Of a DNA stretch of 64,000 nucleotides, positions 20,965 through 30,808 are shown one piece after another; the first letter of the stretch is position 1; each line of letters starts with the position of its first letter. The notes under the pieces were generated by a model that saw only the letters and a program-made list of their open reading frames with translations, was not told where the DNA came from and did not search any database. This stretch comes from Symbiodinium natans (Eukaryota; Sar; Dinophyceae; Suessiales; Symbiodiniaceae). The stretch is taken from NCBI GenBank assembly GCA_905221605.1, contig CAJNDS010002364.1, positions 402,999-466,998 of the forward strand, in the 5' to 3' direction. The translations under genes were made by a program, and so were the position numbers.

Positions 20965-21489
20965 CTAAAGTTGCAGGGGAACTCCGGATCCCCGCGCCCG
21001 CTGCTCCTGCGCCACGGCCGCGGAAGCAGAAGGGTCTTGAAGGGGTCTGAAACTTACTGGTTTTTGGTACTGTAGGGGAGAAGCTCCGCAACAAAACAGC
21101 GTAGCAAGCCGCGAAACGCAAAGGCAAGCACGGAAGTCAGAATTCCCCCAGCTAAGGAATGAAGTGATCTTGCTCCGAGTCGCCTGGCTCCCAGCACAGG
21201 CTTCTCCATGGTGCTTTTCAGTCTGCCTGACCCGTGTGAGATCGCCGGAAGTTTGCTCTCCACCTTGGCTCAAGGTCTCGCAGAGGTCTCGAAGCATGCC
21301 ACTCTCCCTAAAGCCTGAATCCCGAAGCAGGGGCTTGCAAGAAAACCCTTGCAAACTCAAGCTGCTGATCCCCCCAAGGTTGCAAAAACACCCTCCATCC
21401 CTGCGAACTAAACCGGCATTCTTGGGGCGCTCTTTCCATGGCTTTGCCTTCCGAGACACGTTGAAACTTTCAACTGCTTGGGTAGACAA
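20965..21489 (-). CDS. Unrecognised 174-codon ORF
   Basis: One of the longer minus-strand frames not caused by a microsatellite. It includes SGMLRDLCETLSQGGEQTSG and RVRQTEKHHGEACAGSQATR. The plus strand is open over 21164-21505 as well, so strand and reality are unsure. No motif is recognised. Confidence 0.28.
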   Translation of the reverse strand: MSTQAVESFNVSRKAKPWKERPKNAGLVRRDGGCFCNLGGISSLSLQGFSCKPLLRDSGFRESGMLRDLCETLSQGGEQTSGDLTRVRQTEKHHGEACAGSQATRSKITSFLSWGNSDFRACLCVSRLATLFCCGASPLQYQKPVSFRPLQDPSASAAVAQEQRARGSGVPLQL

Positions 21490-21735
21490 CCAGACTAAGG
21501 CCTGAAAGTTTATAAGCTTTGTTTGGGCATGCCAAGCACAAGAAAACGTTTACAGACGAAAGCTTGAACTTTACTTCGCCAGGGTACTGGACACCCCGGT
21601 CACCCTAAGCCCCAAACCCGAAACCCCAAAACCCTAAACCCCAAACCCCCCAAAACCCTCAACCCCAAATCCTAAGCCCTCACCCCAAAACCCTTCACCC
21701 TCTTTATCCCAAACCCCAACTTTAAACCCCAATCC

Positions 21736-21831
21736 CGTACATCGCTCCAGAGCTGGATTCAACGCGATGCGCCTTGGTCATGGCCCTTGCAAAGGCTTCC
21801 GGCATGGGCATGTCCGGCAGTTCCCGGTAGC
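21736..21831 (-). CDS. Candidate exon with telomere-like acceptor
   Basis: On the minus strand the acceptor is GGGCTTAG, a telomere-like word, and the frame reads YRELPDMPMPEAFARAMTKA then HRVESSSGAMY. The plus strand is also open (LDSTRCALVMALAKASG after CTCCAG), so the strand is not certain. Family unknown. Confidence 0.4.
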
Positions 21832-22225
21832 CTAAGCCCTAAACCCTAAACCCTACACCCTACCTCATACACCCAAAGATTACAACAGTCCTTATTGGAG
21901 CCTCCGACAAGAGCATCCCAAATTTTCAGAAGGCCCCCGCACTTCGCAGGGTTCCCAGGTTCGGAGTTCAAGATCTTTAGGGTTATAGCCTGACGCCATG
22001 GTTGCATCGATAGTTGAGCGGGGGATTAGGGTGCAGGGCTTAGGGTTTCAGGGTTTTTAGCGTTTAGGGTTTAGGGTTTGGGGTTTAGGGCTAGGGTTCC
22101 GACGTATTTGGGCAATACTCCCCCCCTGAAGCCCAAAAAAAACGAGCTTGCTGAGCAGCTGCGTCATGTCACTTGGACCGGGCTCTCCTGCCTGTAGCTC
22201 TGGCGACTTTCTTTATCTGTCTCTA

Positions 22226-22229
<4 letters not shown>

Positions 22230-22261
<32 letters not shown>
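22230..22261 (+). repeat. Poly-G run, 32 bases
   Basis: Thirty-two consecutive G after CTCTACATT. Confidence 0.98.
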
Positions 22262-22925
22262 CGAGGCTTTGAAGGGATTCTCGTCTATTTTGGGGTATAA
22301 GAGGGGTGCCCTGTTTTGGGAAATTCCCATGTAAATATATATATATATATATAGACGCATGTGCGTTAGAAGGTTACTTACTGAGAGTAATAAAGATGGT
22401 AATAGTATTATGTAGTACTAGGAGTAGAAGGAGGAAACATGGCAACAGAGGTAGCATAGTGAAGCACGCTGTGAAGCTTCTTTGAGGCTGGGTGTCGATC
22501 TTTGTTCCCCTAAACCAGTGCGATGATAGCCTTCATGAGAAAGATGGGTTTGGGGTTCAGGGTTTTGCGACGAAAAACATTCAAAGGAAACATTGGAAAG
22601 ATTCGTTTTGGCTCAGGCTTATCTCCCGTGACAGTTTTGTGAAGAATACAACTAGTACTGTTCTGTATGAAGTATGTTGTTTATATTGTCAGTTTCGAAA
22701 AGGCACCTAGATCAATTGTTACTTGGTGTCGACAGTACAGCGGTATTGACCCTTGTCTTCAAGCCTCTGAGTTTTATTTCCCACTGTGCTTCTTTACACC
22801 TTGCCAAATCAATAGCTCGTGCAATAGGTTAGTTCTCTAAATTGGGGTCCTTTTTTTGGGTCCCTCTATAGTACGGCACCCTCAATAGAAGGACCCCAAA
22901 AAGGACCCTAATTCCTAAACCCTAC

Positions 22926-23080
22926 TTGAAGGTTCATGGTACTTGTCACCCAATTATAACTGTACTTATAACCCACTTAAAACGGCCTTAAGTGACCTGT
23001 TGTGGGTATAATCGGGTAATAGTTACAGTTATATACATATATACATATATATGGGTGATTAAGTACCATGAGCCTCTAAG
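22926..23080. repeat. MITE-like family A, copy 3
   Basis: Left end TTGAAGGTTCATGGTACTT, right end AAGTACCATGAGCCTCTAAG. An (ATAC/TATA) expansion near 23030-23055 lengthens this copy. Confidence 0.8.
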
Positions 23081-23228
23081 TAGACTACCCAGGTTGAGTG
23101 TTAAACCCTAAACCCGAAATCCTAAACCCTAAACCCGAAACCCTAAACTCTGAACCCTAAACCCTGAACCCTAAACCCGAAACCCTAAACTACCCAAGTT
23201 CGGTCTTAAAGCCTGCAATGGGTAGCAG

Positions 23229-23294
23229 GTTGCGGCTCTCCTCCTTGCAACGGCCCTCTGCCAAGAGAGCTCCATATGGCAACTGCGGCCGCAA
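23229..23294 (+). CDS. Candidate exon, strand uncertain
   Basis: After GTAGCAG the frame reads VAALLLATALCQESSIWQLR then PQ, ahead of a T|GCGGTTTGGGG edge. The minus strand is also open. TTTGGGG/TTTAGGG units follow at 23300-23386. Confidence 0.28.
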
Positions 23295-23299
23295 TGCGG

Positions 23300-23762
23300 T
23301 TTGGGGTTTGGGGTTTGGGGGTTTGGGGGTTTAGGGTTTAGGGTTTGGGGTTTAGGGTTTAGGGTTTAGGGTTTAGGGTTTAGGGAGCCATAATCGGACC
23401 CTTCAGGATGTACCCCTAGGAGATGGCCCTTAATGTACTCCCAGCATGGCCCTTATATTCCCCGAGAGGATCTTTAAGAACGGTCCCCAAACCCGAGGGT
23501 ACAACCTGAGAGGGGTCCATCGTAGAATCCCATGATGAGGGGGGGGGGGGGGGGGGGGGGGGGGTAGGGATCAGGCCTGCTGGGCGCGTAGGGGTGCTTG
23601 AAGGAGCCTCGGCACTTCTGAGCCTCCAGCAGCAACGTCGAAGCCACGGTTTTCAAGCCACCCGAAACCCGAAACCCGAAACCCTAAACCCTAAACCCTA
23701 AACCCTAAACCCTAAACCCTAAACCCTAAACCCTAAACCCTAAACCCTAAACCCTAAACCTA
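23300..23762. repeat. Facing arrays and poly-G
   Basis: TTTGGGG/TTTAGGG units occupy 23300-23386, a 26-base G run 23539-23564, and CCCTAAA units 23663-23762 (about 13). The 70 bp before 23663 reads on the minus strand as TVASTLLLEAQKCRGSFKHP and might be coding. Confidence 0.85.
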
Positions 23763-24125
23763 AATGCATCTGAGGACCTATCCCATGGCATGGCCTGCCT
23801 GGAATGCCGCTTGGCTCTGCGTTCTGGAGGATACAGGTTTTAATGGTTTGGGTTTGAGGGTTTAGGGTTTCGGTAGGGTTTTGGGTTCAGAAGATGTTGG
23901 GGGGATTCTTAGGCTTTTCCTCTCCCAAAGCCTCTTGCGGACTCCAGCCCTAATCCCTAAGATGATCAGAGGGCCATTTAGCTCATCTTGTGGGCTACGA
24001 TCCTAGCACTGGGGGGGTGGGGGGGCGGGGGTTGCCAAACTTATGGTATCAATTTTTGGAGTCTGAAGTTTCTATTTGGGGTATACAAGAAGTGCTCCCA
24101 TCTTGGAAGCTACCCATGCTTACAG

Positions 24126-24233
24126 GAGCCTCATACTCTACCTGCCGAAAAGACGCGCATTTGTGCTGAACAGGTGCTCACCGGCGGCAAGTTCGCGGAC
24201 GTGGACGTCCGACACTTTTGCTTCATCAAGTAG
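24126..24233 (+). CDS. Candidate terminal exon, unknown protein
   Basis: A TGCTTACAG acceptor opens 35 codons ending in TAG: EPHTLPAEKTRICAEQVLTG then GKFADVDVRHFCFIK. The strong acceptor, ordinary composition and AT-rich DNA after the stop fit a last exon plus 3' untranslated region. Family unknown. Confidence 0.52.
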   Translation, partial: EPHTLPAEKTRICAEQVLTGGKFADVDVRHFCFIK

Positions 24234-24540
24234 TACATGAATTCAACAATAGACTTCTATATTAATATACTCATATACGAGTACAATAGCACAAGAAAAG
24301 TATTATACTGTAACAATGTAATAACAATAGTAATAGAAATAGACTACCATCATGAATAGTTCCATCATGAATAGTTATATACTAAGAAAACATTTCAACA
24401 AAACGAAAGTACAGGAGTAGTAGAATATGATCGTAATCATACGATATCACAACCATATAGCAATCTGTTAACATAATATACCAATCTACCACTCTAACAA
24501 TCTGATAATCTGATCGCTCCTTAAAGCAGTTCTGAAAAAA
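24234..24540. other. AT-rich stretch
   Basis: About 300 bp of AT-rich, TATA/ATAG-like DNA after the stop codon at 24231. It may be 3' untranslated or intergenic DNA. No feature is called. Confidence 0.5.
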
Positions 24541-24561
24541 TGCTGGGAACCTTGTTTTCAC

Positions 24562-24615
24562 CTTGGGAAGCAAGTGTCTCAGGACAAGATCCGAGCTGCG
24601 CCGCCTGGCTGGCAT
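24562..24615 (-). CDS. Candidate first exon, minus strand
   Basis: ATG opens MPARRRSSDLVLRHLLPK and ends at CCCAAG|GTGAAAA, a canonical GT donor, phase 0. CCCTAA-like DNA lies upstream. The short Arg-rich N-terminus could be a start or part of a longer exon. Confidence 0.38.
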
Positions 24616-24733
24616 GAGGGCTTAGGGTTTCGGCTTTAGAGTTTAGGGTTAGGGTTTAGGGCTTAGGGCTTAGGGTTTAGGGTTCAGGGTTTAGGGTGTG
24701 GGGGTTTGGGGTTTCGTGTTTCGGGCATTTCAG

Positions 24734-24979
24734 AGCCCAGCTGCTTGTCGACGTGTCCGTGAGCAAATAAGCCCGGCAGCGAACCTCGTGGTCGTCCAAG
24801 TCTTTCACACATCGCAACCCCCAACTGCGGTCATTCTGGGACTAGTGGCTGGGTTTCATCAGCTGTCAGGCATTTGCAGTTTCAACGCGTGGCCCAGTCC
24901 ACAGAATCACAACCGCAGCGATGTACCCAGATCTAGCACGCAGAAGCACCAACGTAGAACCCTGTGCTGCGAGAGGTAG
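24734..24979 (+). CDS. Candidate terminal exon, 81 codons
   Basis: Opens after GGCATTTCAG and ends at TAG. Segments are SPAACRRVREQISPAANLVV, VQVFHTSQPPTAVILGLVAG and FHQLSGICSFNAWPSPQNHN. Telomere-like DNA (GGGTTTGGGGTTTCG) lies just upstream as the putative intron. No family is recognised. Confidence 0.45.
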   Translation, partial: SPAACRRVREQISPAANLVVVQVFHTSQPPTAVILGLVAGFHQLSGICSFNAWPSPQNHNRSDVPRSSTQKHQRRTLCCER

Positions 24980-25662
24980 TTCACAGGAATCCTTACTTCC
25001 TGGATCCTCCCGAACGTCTGGGCAAGCAGTGGCACCTAAAAACAAACAATATGTTCTACAAACATTCGGATATACATATATATATATATATATACATATG
25101 TATGTGTGTATATATATATACTTCACATGTTATACTGTGTGTATATGTATATATGTGTATTTGTTGGTACGATGAGACATTATAGTATGTTCTGGACTTG
25201 GGGGGGGGTCGTGCCGAGGATACCTTGCCGCGATCCCCAGTGGACTGGGCGGCTTTGAGGCCGCATACTTTCGGGCCCACTTACGTGGCATGGGTGATAT
25301 TACTTGTTGACAGTATGATTATTGCGGTATAGCAAAAACGCGTATATTGAACGATTTTATGCTATTTTATACTTGTTTGGTTCTAGCACAGTATATCATA
25401 GTCAAGCATGTTGTATTATTGTTTCCTTATGTTACAATGTTTTATTGTCCCTCGAGAAGCCAAAGGGGTCCCGCAAGATTGGGTTCATCCAAATGTGCGG
25501 ATGCTGCTTCAATTGAAGGTTCATCGGCAGTTACAAGTAAGGTCATAAGTACCCTAGATGAGGTTTTAGCCAGTTATATGTATAGTTACCCTACGTATAA
25601 CCCCACTTGTAACTACCCATGAACTTCACCCCCATGTAGGGTTTGGCGTTTGGGCATGAAAG

Positions 25663-25717
25663 GCACCGCGTCGCCGGCTGCCCGGTCTTCATCGATGCCT
25701 TGGCAGCCAAGGACATG
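25663..25717 (+). CDS. Candidate internal exon, unknown protein
   Basis: After ATGAAAG the frame reads HRVAGCPVFIDALAAKDM, and a possible GC donor follows at ATG|GCCCCC. Upstream is GTAGGGTTTGGCG, a degenerate telomere word. Confidence 0.42.
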
Positions 25718-25969
25718 GCCCCCCCCCCACCTAGCTACCTTAGCCCTAAAGGCGACATAAACCCCCTCCACCCAGTTACCTCAGCCCTTAAAGGCGACAT
25801 AAACCACCACCTCGTACCTCCGGCCCCCCCCCCCCCCCACGTTTGCTTGACCGTTTCCTGCCCCCCTGTAATTGTCCTAACGGCCACTAGTGTACCCTAA
25901 ACCCTAAACCCTAAACCCAGTGCAATAGAAACCGTCGAAGAGGTTCGGACCCCCCTCAACATAAGACAG

Positions 25970-26085
25970 AGTTCGCCGACGCCGGTGTCGATCGTTGGGG
26001 CATCACGGGACAGTGTCTTGTTCTGCCCGTCTTCTCTTTTGGGCGTGCAGCGCCTGACAAAAAGATGAGCTCAACATCAGTCTAA
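25970..26085 (+). CDS. Candidate terminal exon, unknown protein
   Basis: A TAAGACAG acceptor opens a frame to TAA at 26083: FADAGVDRWGITGQCLVLPV then FSFGRAAPDKKMSSTSV. A second frame is also open but is less protein-like. It is followed within 130 bp by a minus-strand exon (26214-26310), so two genes may converge here. Family unknown. Confidence 0.5.
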
Positions 26086-26213
26086 CACAGCCATCCTTAA
26101 AGACAGGAAAAGGGTGTTTTTTTCTGGTCTGCGGCCACCCACTGACCCAGATAAGGTCCCTCGCAGATGAATGGGGTTGAGGGGAGGGGGGTCGAAATGC
26201 GTGTGCTGACCAC

Positions 26214-26310
26214 CTGCGGAGTTTGGCAGCGCCAGGACAGCAAAGACTCTGCGCGCCGCGCCTTCCAACGAACGATTAGCATGGACCGGGCTTCCTGGCT
26301 GACTCACGGA
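26214..26310 (-). CDS. Candidate internal exon, minus strand
   Basis: Acceptor GCGTTGCAG, donor TCCGCAG|GTGGTC (canonical GT). The frame reads SVSQPGSPVHANRSLEGAAR then RVFAVLALPNSA. On its own strand the intron upstream is TTTAGGG units (26319-26356). Family unknown. Confidence 0.48.
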
Positions 26311-26841
26311 CTGCAACGCCCTAAACCCTAAACCCTAAACCCTAAACCCTAAACCGGTTCGCTGTTTTGTGGATTGGGTTTAAGGGTTCGTTGCTTGAAG
26401 CATCTTCAGACCACTGAGCAAGCTTGCGCAAACTAGCTCAACCAAGAGCAGAGCTGCCCCCAGAGAAAAGCCACCCACACACACACACATACACACACAC
26501 ACACCGCATCCCCCCGGCGCCATAGGTGGAACAGGTTCTTATTGCGAGTTGACCAGGTTTAGAAGGCCAGGCCGCAGGACATTGCAGCCCGGAGGTACAA
26601 TTATGGAATTAGGTACCCAATAAGCATACTAAAGAGGGTCTTGCGGTACCTGATTCCAGAAGAGTACTACACATGGACCCTCCGGGTCTCTTGGATGACT
26701 TCAGTCCACCATGAACCTCCCCTTATGGACTAAAACCCCCAAAACCCTAAACTCTGCAACCGCCCCAAAAGCCCTAAACCCGAGACCATGGCTCTCATCT
26801 GTGGCTGTCCCGGCCCTCGGGAAACAGACCTGCACCTAAAC

Positions 26842-27599
26842 CTACGTTCCGTTTAGCTGGTTTTTTTTAAATGCTTGCCATGCGCATCCAACTGTCTTTT
26901 GGTACAGCGGGAAAAGCGTCGGGGCGCGCGTTGGCGCAGTCGTCAGGCGATCACCGAAGGAGGGGTCTAAGTTGAGGTGCTGTTTGAGGCCTAAGAAGTC
27001 TCTTCTGTAGCCTTCCGTTCGTGGGGGGGCGGAGTGGTCTAGGTGGTAGTTGAGGTAGCGTATTGCTTCTGAGGAAACCAGTTCGAACCAATACCTTGCG
27101 GGGTGTCCGCGAGATTTGGACTTGGTGAACTTAATTCTATCCTTATATCCGGGGGAAAAGACTACGTGGTGCTGCGGCTTGTCTGGCGGAGTGGTAATTG
27201 ATTGGGTGAGGAGTTTAAATTGACTGGACAGTAAGGTTTGAGATGGTAATACTGGCCTACCAGCGCATTTCCAAACTCTCTTATTGGAGATCCTGGAGTA
27301 ATATGAGGATTTGATTTTCAGGGCTCTTCTGAGGTATCTGAAGTACCATCCATCGATAGTTTTGAAGTGGGTCTTTTCTAGGGTGAGGGTGGAGAGTCCA
27401 TGGAGGTATGAGGGTACTATACAAGAATGGAAGATCCTAGATTTAACTTTCCAGGGAAGTCTGCTTTGCCATACGTGTTGTAGTTTAAGGAAAGAAACAT
27501 GCGCTTGTTGGGCTCTAGCTTGCAGGGCTGCCTTGGACGGTTTTTCCCATGTTACCTGGGAACCGAGATATTTGACGGACTCCGTGATTTAGCTGGTTT
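26842..27599 (-). mobile_element. 5'-truncated LINE copy: reverse transcriptase C-terminal part
   Basis: Minus-strand frame open for 248 codons (27588 to the stop at 26842-26844). It begins just after the place where the catalytic YxDD region would be, with VKYLGSQVTWEKPSKAALQA. It then has RLPWKVKSRIFHSCIVPSYL, the RYLRRALKIKSSYYSRISNK block typical of the region C-terminal to the LINE RT, and GHPARYWFELVSSEA. The sense strand ends in ATTTAAAAAAAA. The 12-mer AAACCAGCTAAA occurs at both edges (plus-strand 26852-26863 and 27588-27599), as expected of a target-site duplication. Directly outside the 5' edge is a TTTAGGG tract (27596-27619). No endonuclease or catalytic Asp pair is present, so the copy is dead on arrival. 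The RT assignment is from conserved blocks I recognise in dinoflagellate elements. Confidence 0.85.
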
Positions 27600-27824
27600 A
27601 GGGTTTAGGGTTTAGGGGGTGGGGGGGGACCTGTGATGAGGGGACCCTGTTCATGGCTTGCTTATGATTTGCTATCGTCCCCTTAGGACCATGATCCTGG
27701 GGGAGTTTAGGGTTTAGGGTTTTGGGTTTAGGGTTTAGGGTTAAGGGTTAGGGTTTCGGGTTTAGGGTTTGGGGTTTACGGTTTGGGGTTTGGGGTTTAG
27801 GGTGTAGAGCTTCATGCAATGCAG

Positions 27825-27926
27825 GTATGGCAGCAGGCAGAGGCAGCCTCCAACATCGACATCCGCTTCTCCAGCCATCAGCACGACTGCTACTTAGGCA
27901 GCGGCCCAGCGTACTTTCTCCAGTGA
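27825..27926 (+). CDS. Candidate exon, start of a plus-strand exon chain
   Basis: After CAATGCAG the frame reads VWQQAEAASNIDIRFSSHQH then DCYLGSGPAYFLQ and TGA. The minus strand is also open (27748-28008) but is less convincing. This is the first of a run of plus-strand islands to about 32.2 kb. Degenerate TTTAGGG lies just upstream (27705-27800). Family unknown. Confidence 0.45.
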   Translation, partial: VWQQAEAASNIDIRFSSHQHDCYLGSGPAYFLQ

Positions 27927-28277
27927 GCATGACCTCGCTTCCCCCAACTTTGAATAGAAAGACATCAGAGTAGCCGATGTGATAGTTATAGGGTCCATGT
28001 TTTTGCATGTTTTTGGGGGGTTGGTGGAATCTAAGGGTAGTTCAATGTCCCTCAATATGGTCCCTTACTGCCTTGAACGGGTTAGGGCTATATAAGGGGT
28101 TTTCCCTTTGAAAGGTTATTATATAAGGGACCATGTAACCTTAGAGTGTAAACAAATACCCCCCATCCAACCCTAGATCCCACACCTCGGACCGTTGCGA
28201 ATGAGCCCTATGACCACACAACCCTAAGCCTTTTCAACCCACGGAACAAGTCGTCCCTAAACCCGAACTTACTACAG

Positions 28278-28412
28278 CCTCACGAATGACCAGCATGATC
28301 CCCTACTTCACCCCTATCTACCCCTCCACATTCAGCCCGATGCCCCTGGCAGGAACCCTGGCCTATGTGTTCTGCACCTCGGCAGGCAGACAGGAGGCAT
28401 TCGGGTTTTACG
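28278..28412 (+). CDS. Candidate internal exon, hydrophobic
   Basis: A CTACAG acceptor and a TTTTACG|GTAGGC donor (canonical GT) bound 135 bases. The peptide reads SRMTSMIPYFTPIYPSTFSP then MPLAGTLAYVFCTSAGRQEA and FGFY. The Pro/Tyr/Phe-rich run suggests a loop between membrane segments, but no family is recognised. The minus-strand Cys-rich ORF over the same bases is a shadow. Confidence 0.52.
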
Positions 28413-28770
28413 GTAGGCTTCGAACATTGTGGGCATCTTGATGCCTTACTAGCCCCAGTACACTGGACGCCTAAGTTTTGGACAGAACGTCGTTTGCACA
28501 ACTGATGACAAAGCTGCTTGCTGCACATGGGCAATCAGAATCAGTGAGTTCCTAAATCATGCAACTTTCCCTTTATGCCTCAAAGGCCCTGCACATACTT
28601 CTCCTTGTACCTTCCCAAAGCCCTTTCCTGTGAACCCTAATCTCTAAGCCGCCTTTCTGAAGAAACCCCGCCTACCCGCAGAAACTTAAACCCGAACCCT
28701 AAACCGCAAACCCTAAACCCTGAACCCTAAACCCTAAACCCTAAACCCTAGACCCTCAACCGCAAACCAG

Positions 28771-28860
28771 GCCAACATCTGAATGGCATGGCTGCAGCTA
28801 TTGAGGATGGGGTCACGGGCAGCGAGGCCTGCCGACGGACATTCAGAACTCACTTTCTAG
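28771..28860 (+). CDS. Candidate internal exon ending at a MITE
   Basis: After CAAACCAG the frame reads QHLNGMAAAIEDGVTGSEAC then RRTFRTHFL. It can end at TTTCTAG|GACCCAG, a GA donor. That GACCCAG is exactly the first base run of the family-G repeat, so the element would form the 5' end of the intron. Upstream intron DNA is CCCTAAA. Family unknown. Confidence 0.45.
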
Positions 28861-28975
28861 GACCCAGAGGAGGCCTTCAGTCCCTTTTTGTTGGGGGTTT
28901 AGGTTCCCTAATCATCCCCCTTAAAACCAATAGAAGTGCACCCTTTTATTCCTAGGTTGGGTCTAGCTTCGAGAA
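28858..28975. repeat. MITE-like family G, copy 3
   Basis: Begins TAGGACCCAGAGGAGGCC and ends TTATTCCTAGGTTGGGTCTAG, with GACCCA and TGGGTC as inverted ends. It abuts the exon at 28771-28860. Confidence 0.6.
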
Positions 28976-29497
28976 TGCTGTCTCGGGCTTTTGGGGTCTG
29001 GGTGAATCCAGGGCCAACATCCTTGTCGACGAGGCAAGCTCATTCAGGAACTCCTTTGAGCATAAGCCCTTCCCCCTAATATTAAAGTACTCCCAATTAT
29101 AGTGTTTTTGGAGTATATATGGCGGGGGGGGGGGGTAATTGGTACGGGTGTTTTTGATATTAGGGGGAGGGAGGGGATTAAGCTGACGGAATGAGCACTA
29201 CCAGATTACCTCCTTTCACCGTCTGAAACAGCAGTGTAGTCCACTGGGCGTTATGGATTTCGGTTTAGGGTTTAAACCTTTATAAGGTAAGGTAGTGCTG
29301 CGGCATGTGCAACATGTGCGGTCACTTACTGGCTTCCTTTTATCCACGAACCCCCCCCCCCCCGAGTTGATTTGTCCCGCGGCCTGTCCCAAAGCAGGGT
29401 TAAGGGGTTTGGGGTTAAGGGTGTTTGGGTTCAAATTTAAGGTTCAGGGTTTTAGGGTTTAAGGCTCAAGTTCAAGGCTGCGGGGTTTAGGGGGTAG

Positions 29498-29595
29498 GGA
29501 TCACAGAGGAGTGGATGCAACACTACTTGACTCTCGGCTGGATTGCGCCAGGAGCCTGGAAAGTCACCGATGTTATCCCATGTATTTTCCTGTAG
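29498..29595 (+). CDS. Candidate exon with telomere-like acceptor
   Basis: The acceptor is TTTAGGGGGTAG. The frame reads ITEEWMQHYLTLGWIAPGAW then KVTDVIPCIFL and TAG. A donor at TGGAAA|GTCACC is possible, so the stop may not be used. Family unknown; the composition is strongly protein-like. Confidence 0.48.
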
Positions 29596-29816
29596 AGATC
29601 TATTCGCAGAACCTTCATGCTCTTATGCTCTTACTGATGGGAGATTTTGGGTAACGACAGAAATTCTCGGACTTTTTTTAAGTTGTTCGGTTTCCCAATT
29701 GCAAGGTGCCAATAATTGAGAGCTTGCTGCTTGAGAAGCATCCTGAAGCAGGATTCTTCTGGTGAACGGGAAAGGTTGAGCGTTTTGGGTGTGAGGGTTT
29801 AGGGTTTAGGGTTTAG

Positions 29817-29944
29817 GGTTGAAACTGATCACAGAGTCTGGGGAAACCGAAGGAGACATTGAGGAGGTGTGGAGGTTTGCTTTGTGTGGTTTCTGTCGGG
29901 GAGCCTTTGACAAGCTTGCAGCAGCCGAGGAAGCTCAATCTTGA
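29817..29944 (+). CDS. Candidate exon using TTTAG acceptor
   Basis: The acceptor is the last TTTAG of a GGGTTTA array. Forty-one codons follow: LKLITESGETEGDIEEVWRF, ALCGFCRGAFDKLAAAEEAQ, S, then TGA. A GC donor at GAGGAA|GCTC would avoid the stop. Family unknown. Confidence 0.5.
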
Positions 29945-30556
29945 GCTTGAGGCAATCATGCAGCCTGGTGAGAACTTTCAGAGAATACGCCAGGCCTGAT
30001 TCCCTGCATGATTATACTAAATTCACACCCACTTATATTAAGGCCCTCCATGGTTTCATCAACCTCTCAGGGACGTCTCTTTCCAATAAAGGTTCTTGCC
30101 TTTGGTCCGTTAGTTCACCCCATGGCTGTCTCCAGAACGAGGGGTCCCTTTCCTAGAAAGCCTTTTGAGTCTTAAGAAGCCCTCATCCCCCCGTAAGATT
30201 GAATCCCCCCCCCTATCCCCTACTATCAGTACAGTGGGAGTATTCAATTTTCGGGGGCAGGGATGGGTTTGGGGTGTAGGGTTTAAACCCTCAAAATCCT
30301 GAAGCCCTATAAGCTTTAAGAGGCCCACTAGGACCCCGGGGTAGGCCCTTATTTCCGTTTTTTAGGGTTCGGGTTCCCTCAAAATCCCCTTAAGACCCAA
30401 AAAGGCGCCCTTTTGATTCCTAGCTTATTCCTGGGTCACCCTAAACCCTAAACCCCAAATACCCTAAACCCTAAAAACCCTGAAGGCCCTATAAGGTTTT
30501 AAAGAAGCCTAGGGTTTAGGGTTTAGGGTTTAGGGTTTAGGGTTTAGGTGGCCCAG

Positions 30557-30657
30557 GTTCCACATGGAGCTGCCCTGGTCTCTGCTCATCCGCTCGCGCT
30601 TCCGCTTCGGGCCCCTGCTGACGCGCCTGTCGCGCTTTGTGAAGGAGGCCGGGGATA
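30557..30657 (+). CDS. Candidate internal exon, Arg/Leu-rich
   Basis: TTTAGGG units (30507-30548) lead into GTGGCCCAG and a frame reading FHMELPWSLLIRSRFRFGPL then LTRLSRFVKEAG. The 3' edge is unsure (GCC or GGG|GATATA). CCCTAAA units follow at 30687-30724. Very GC-rich third positions support coding. Family unknown. Confidence 0.5.
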
Positions 30658-30728
30658 TATGGGGGGGGGAGCGTCTTCCCTAATCCCTAACCCTAAACCC
30701 TAAACCCTAAACCCTAAACCCTACCCAG

Positions 30729-30808
30729 TTTGGGAGATTCCCTTCAAGCGCAGGCTAGCCTCGAAAGCCACAGAGTCACGCCCCCGAACCGTTCTCCTGT
30801 CTTACCAG
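30729..30808 (+). CDS. Candidate internal exon
   Basis: After CCCTACCCAG (end of a CCCTAAA array) the frame reads WEIPFKRRLASKATESRPRT then VLLSYQ, ending at TACCAG|GCTGGC, a GC donor in phase 0. The next exon at 30956 starts in phase 0, so the two can be joined across a telomere-type intron. Confidence 0.5.

Noticed and set aside
21258-21275. Relic of the dinoflagellate spliced leader (CCACCTTGGCTCAAG)
   Set aside because: Only the 3' part resembles the leader, with mismatches; similar GGCTCAAG words occur elsewhere by chance (for example 50778).
21736-21831. Protein-kinase 'YIAPE' motif on the plus strand
   Set aside because: Only five residues match, the expected flanking kinase sequence is absent, and the minus-strand frame is more protein-like.
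27060-27100. tRNA B-box-like GGTTCGAA (CAGTTCGAACCAAT)
   Set aside because: It lies inside the LINE reverse-transcriptase frame and no cloverleaf can be built around it; no tRNA or rRNA gene was seen anywhere.
27748-28008. 86-codon minus-strand ORF opposite the exon at 27825
   Set aside because: The plus-strand frame has a better acceptor and composition; the minus frame ends in telomere-like 'NPKPQTLNPKP' read-through.
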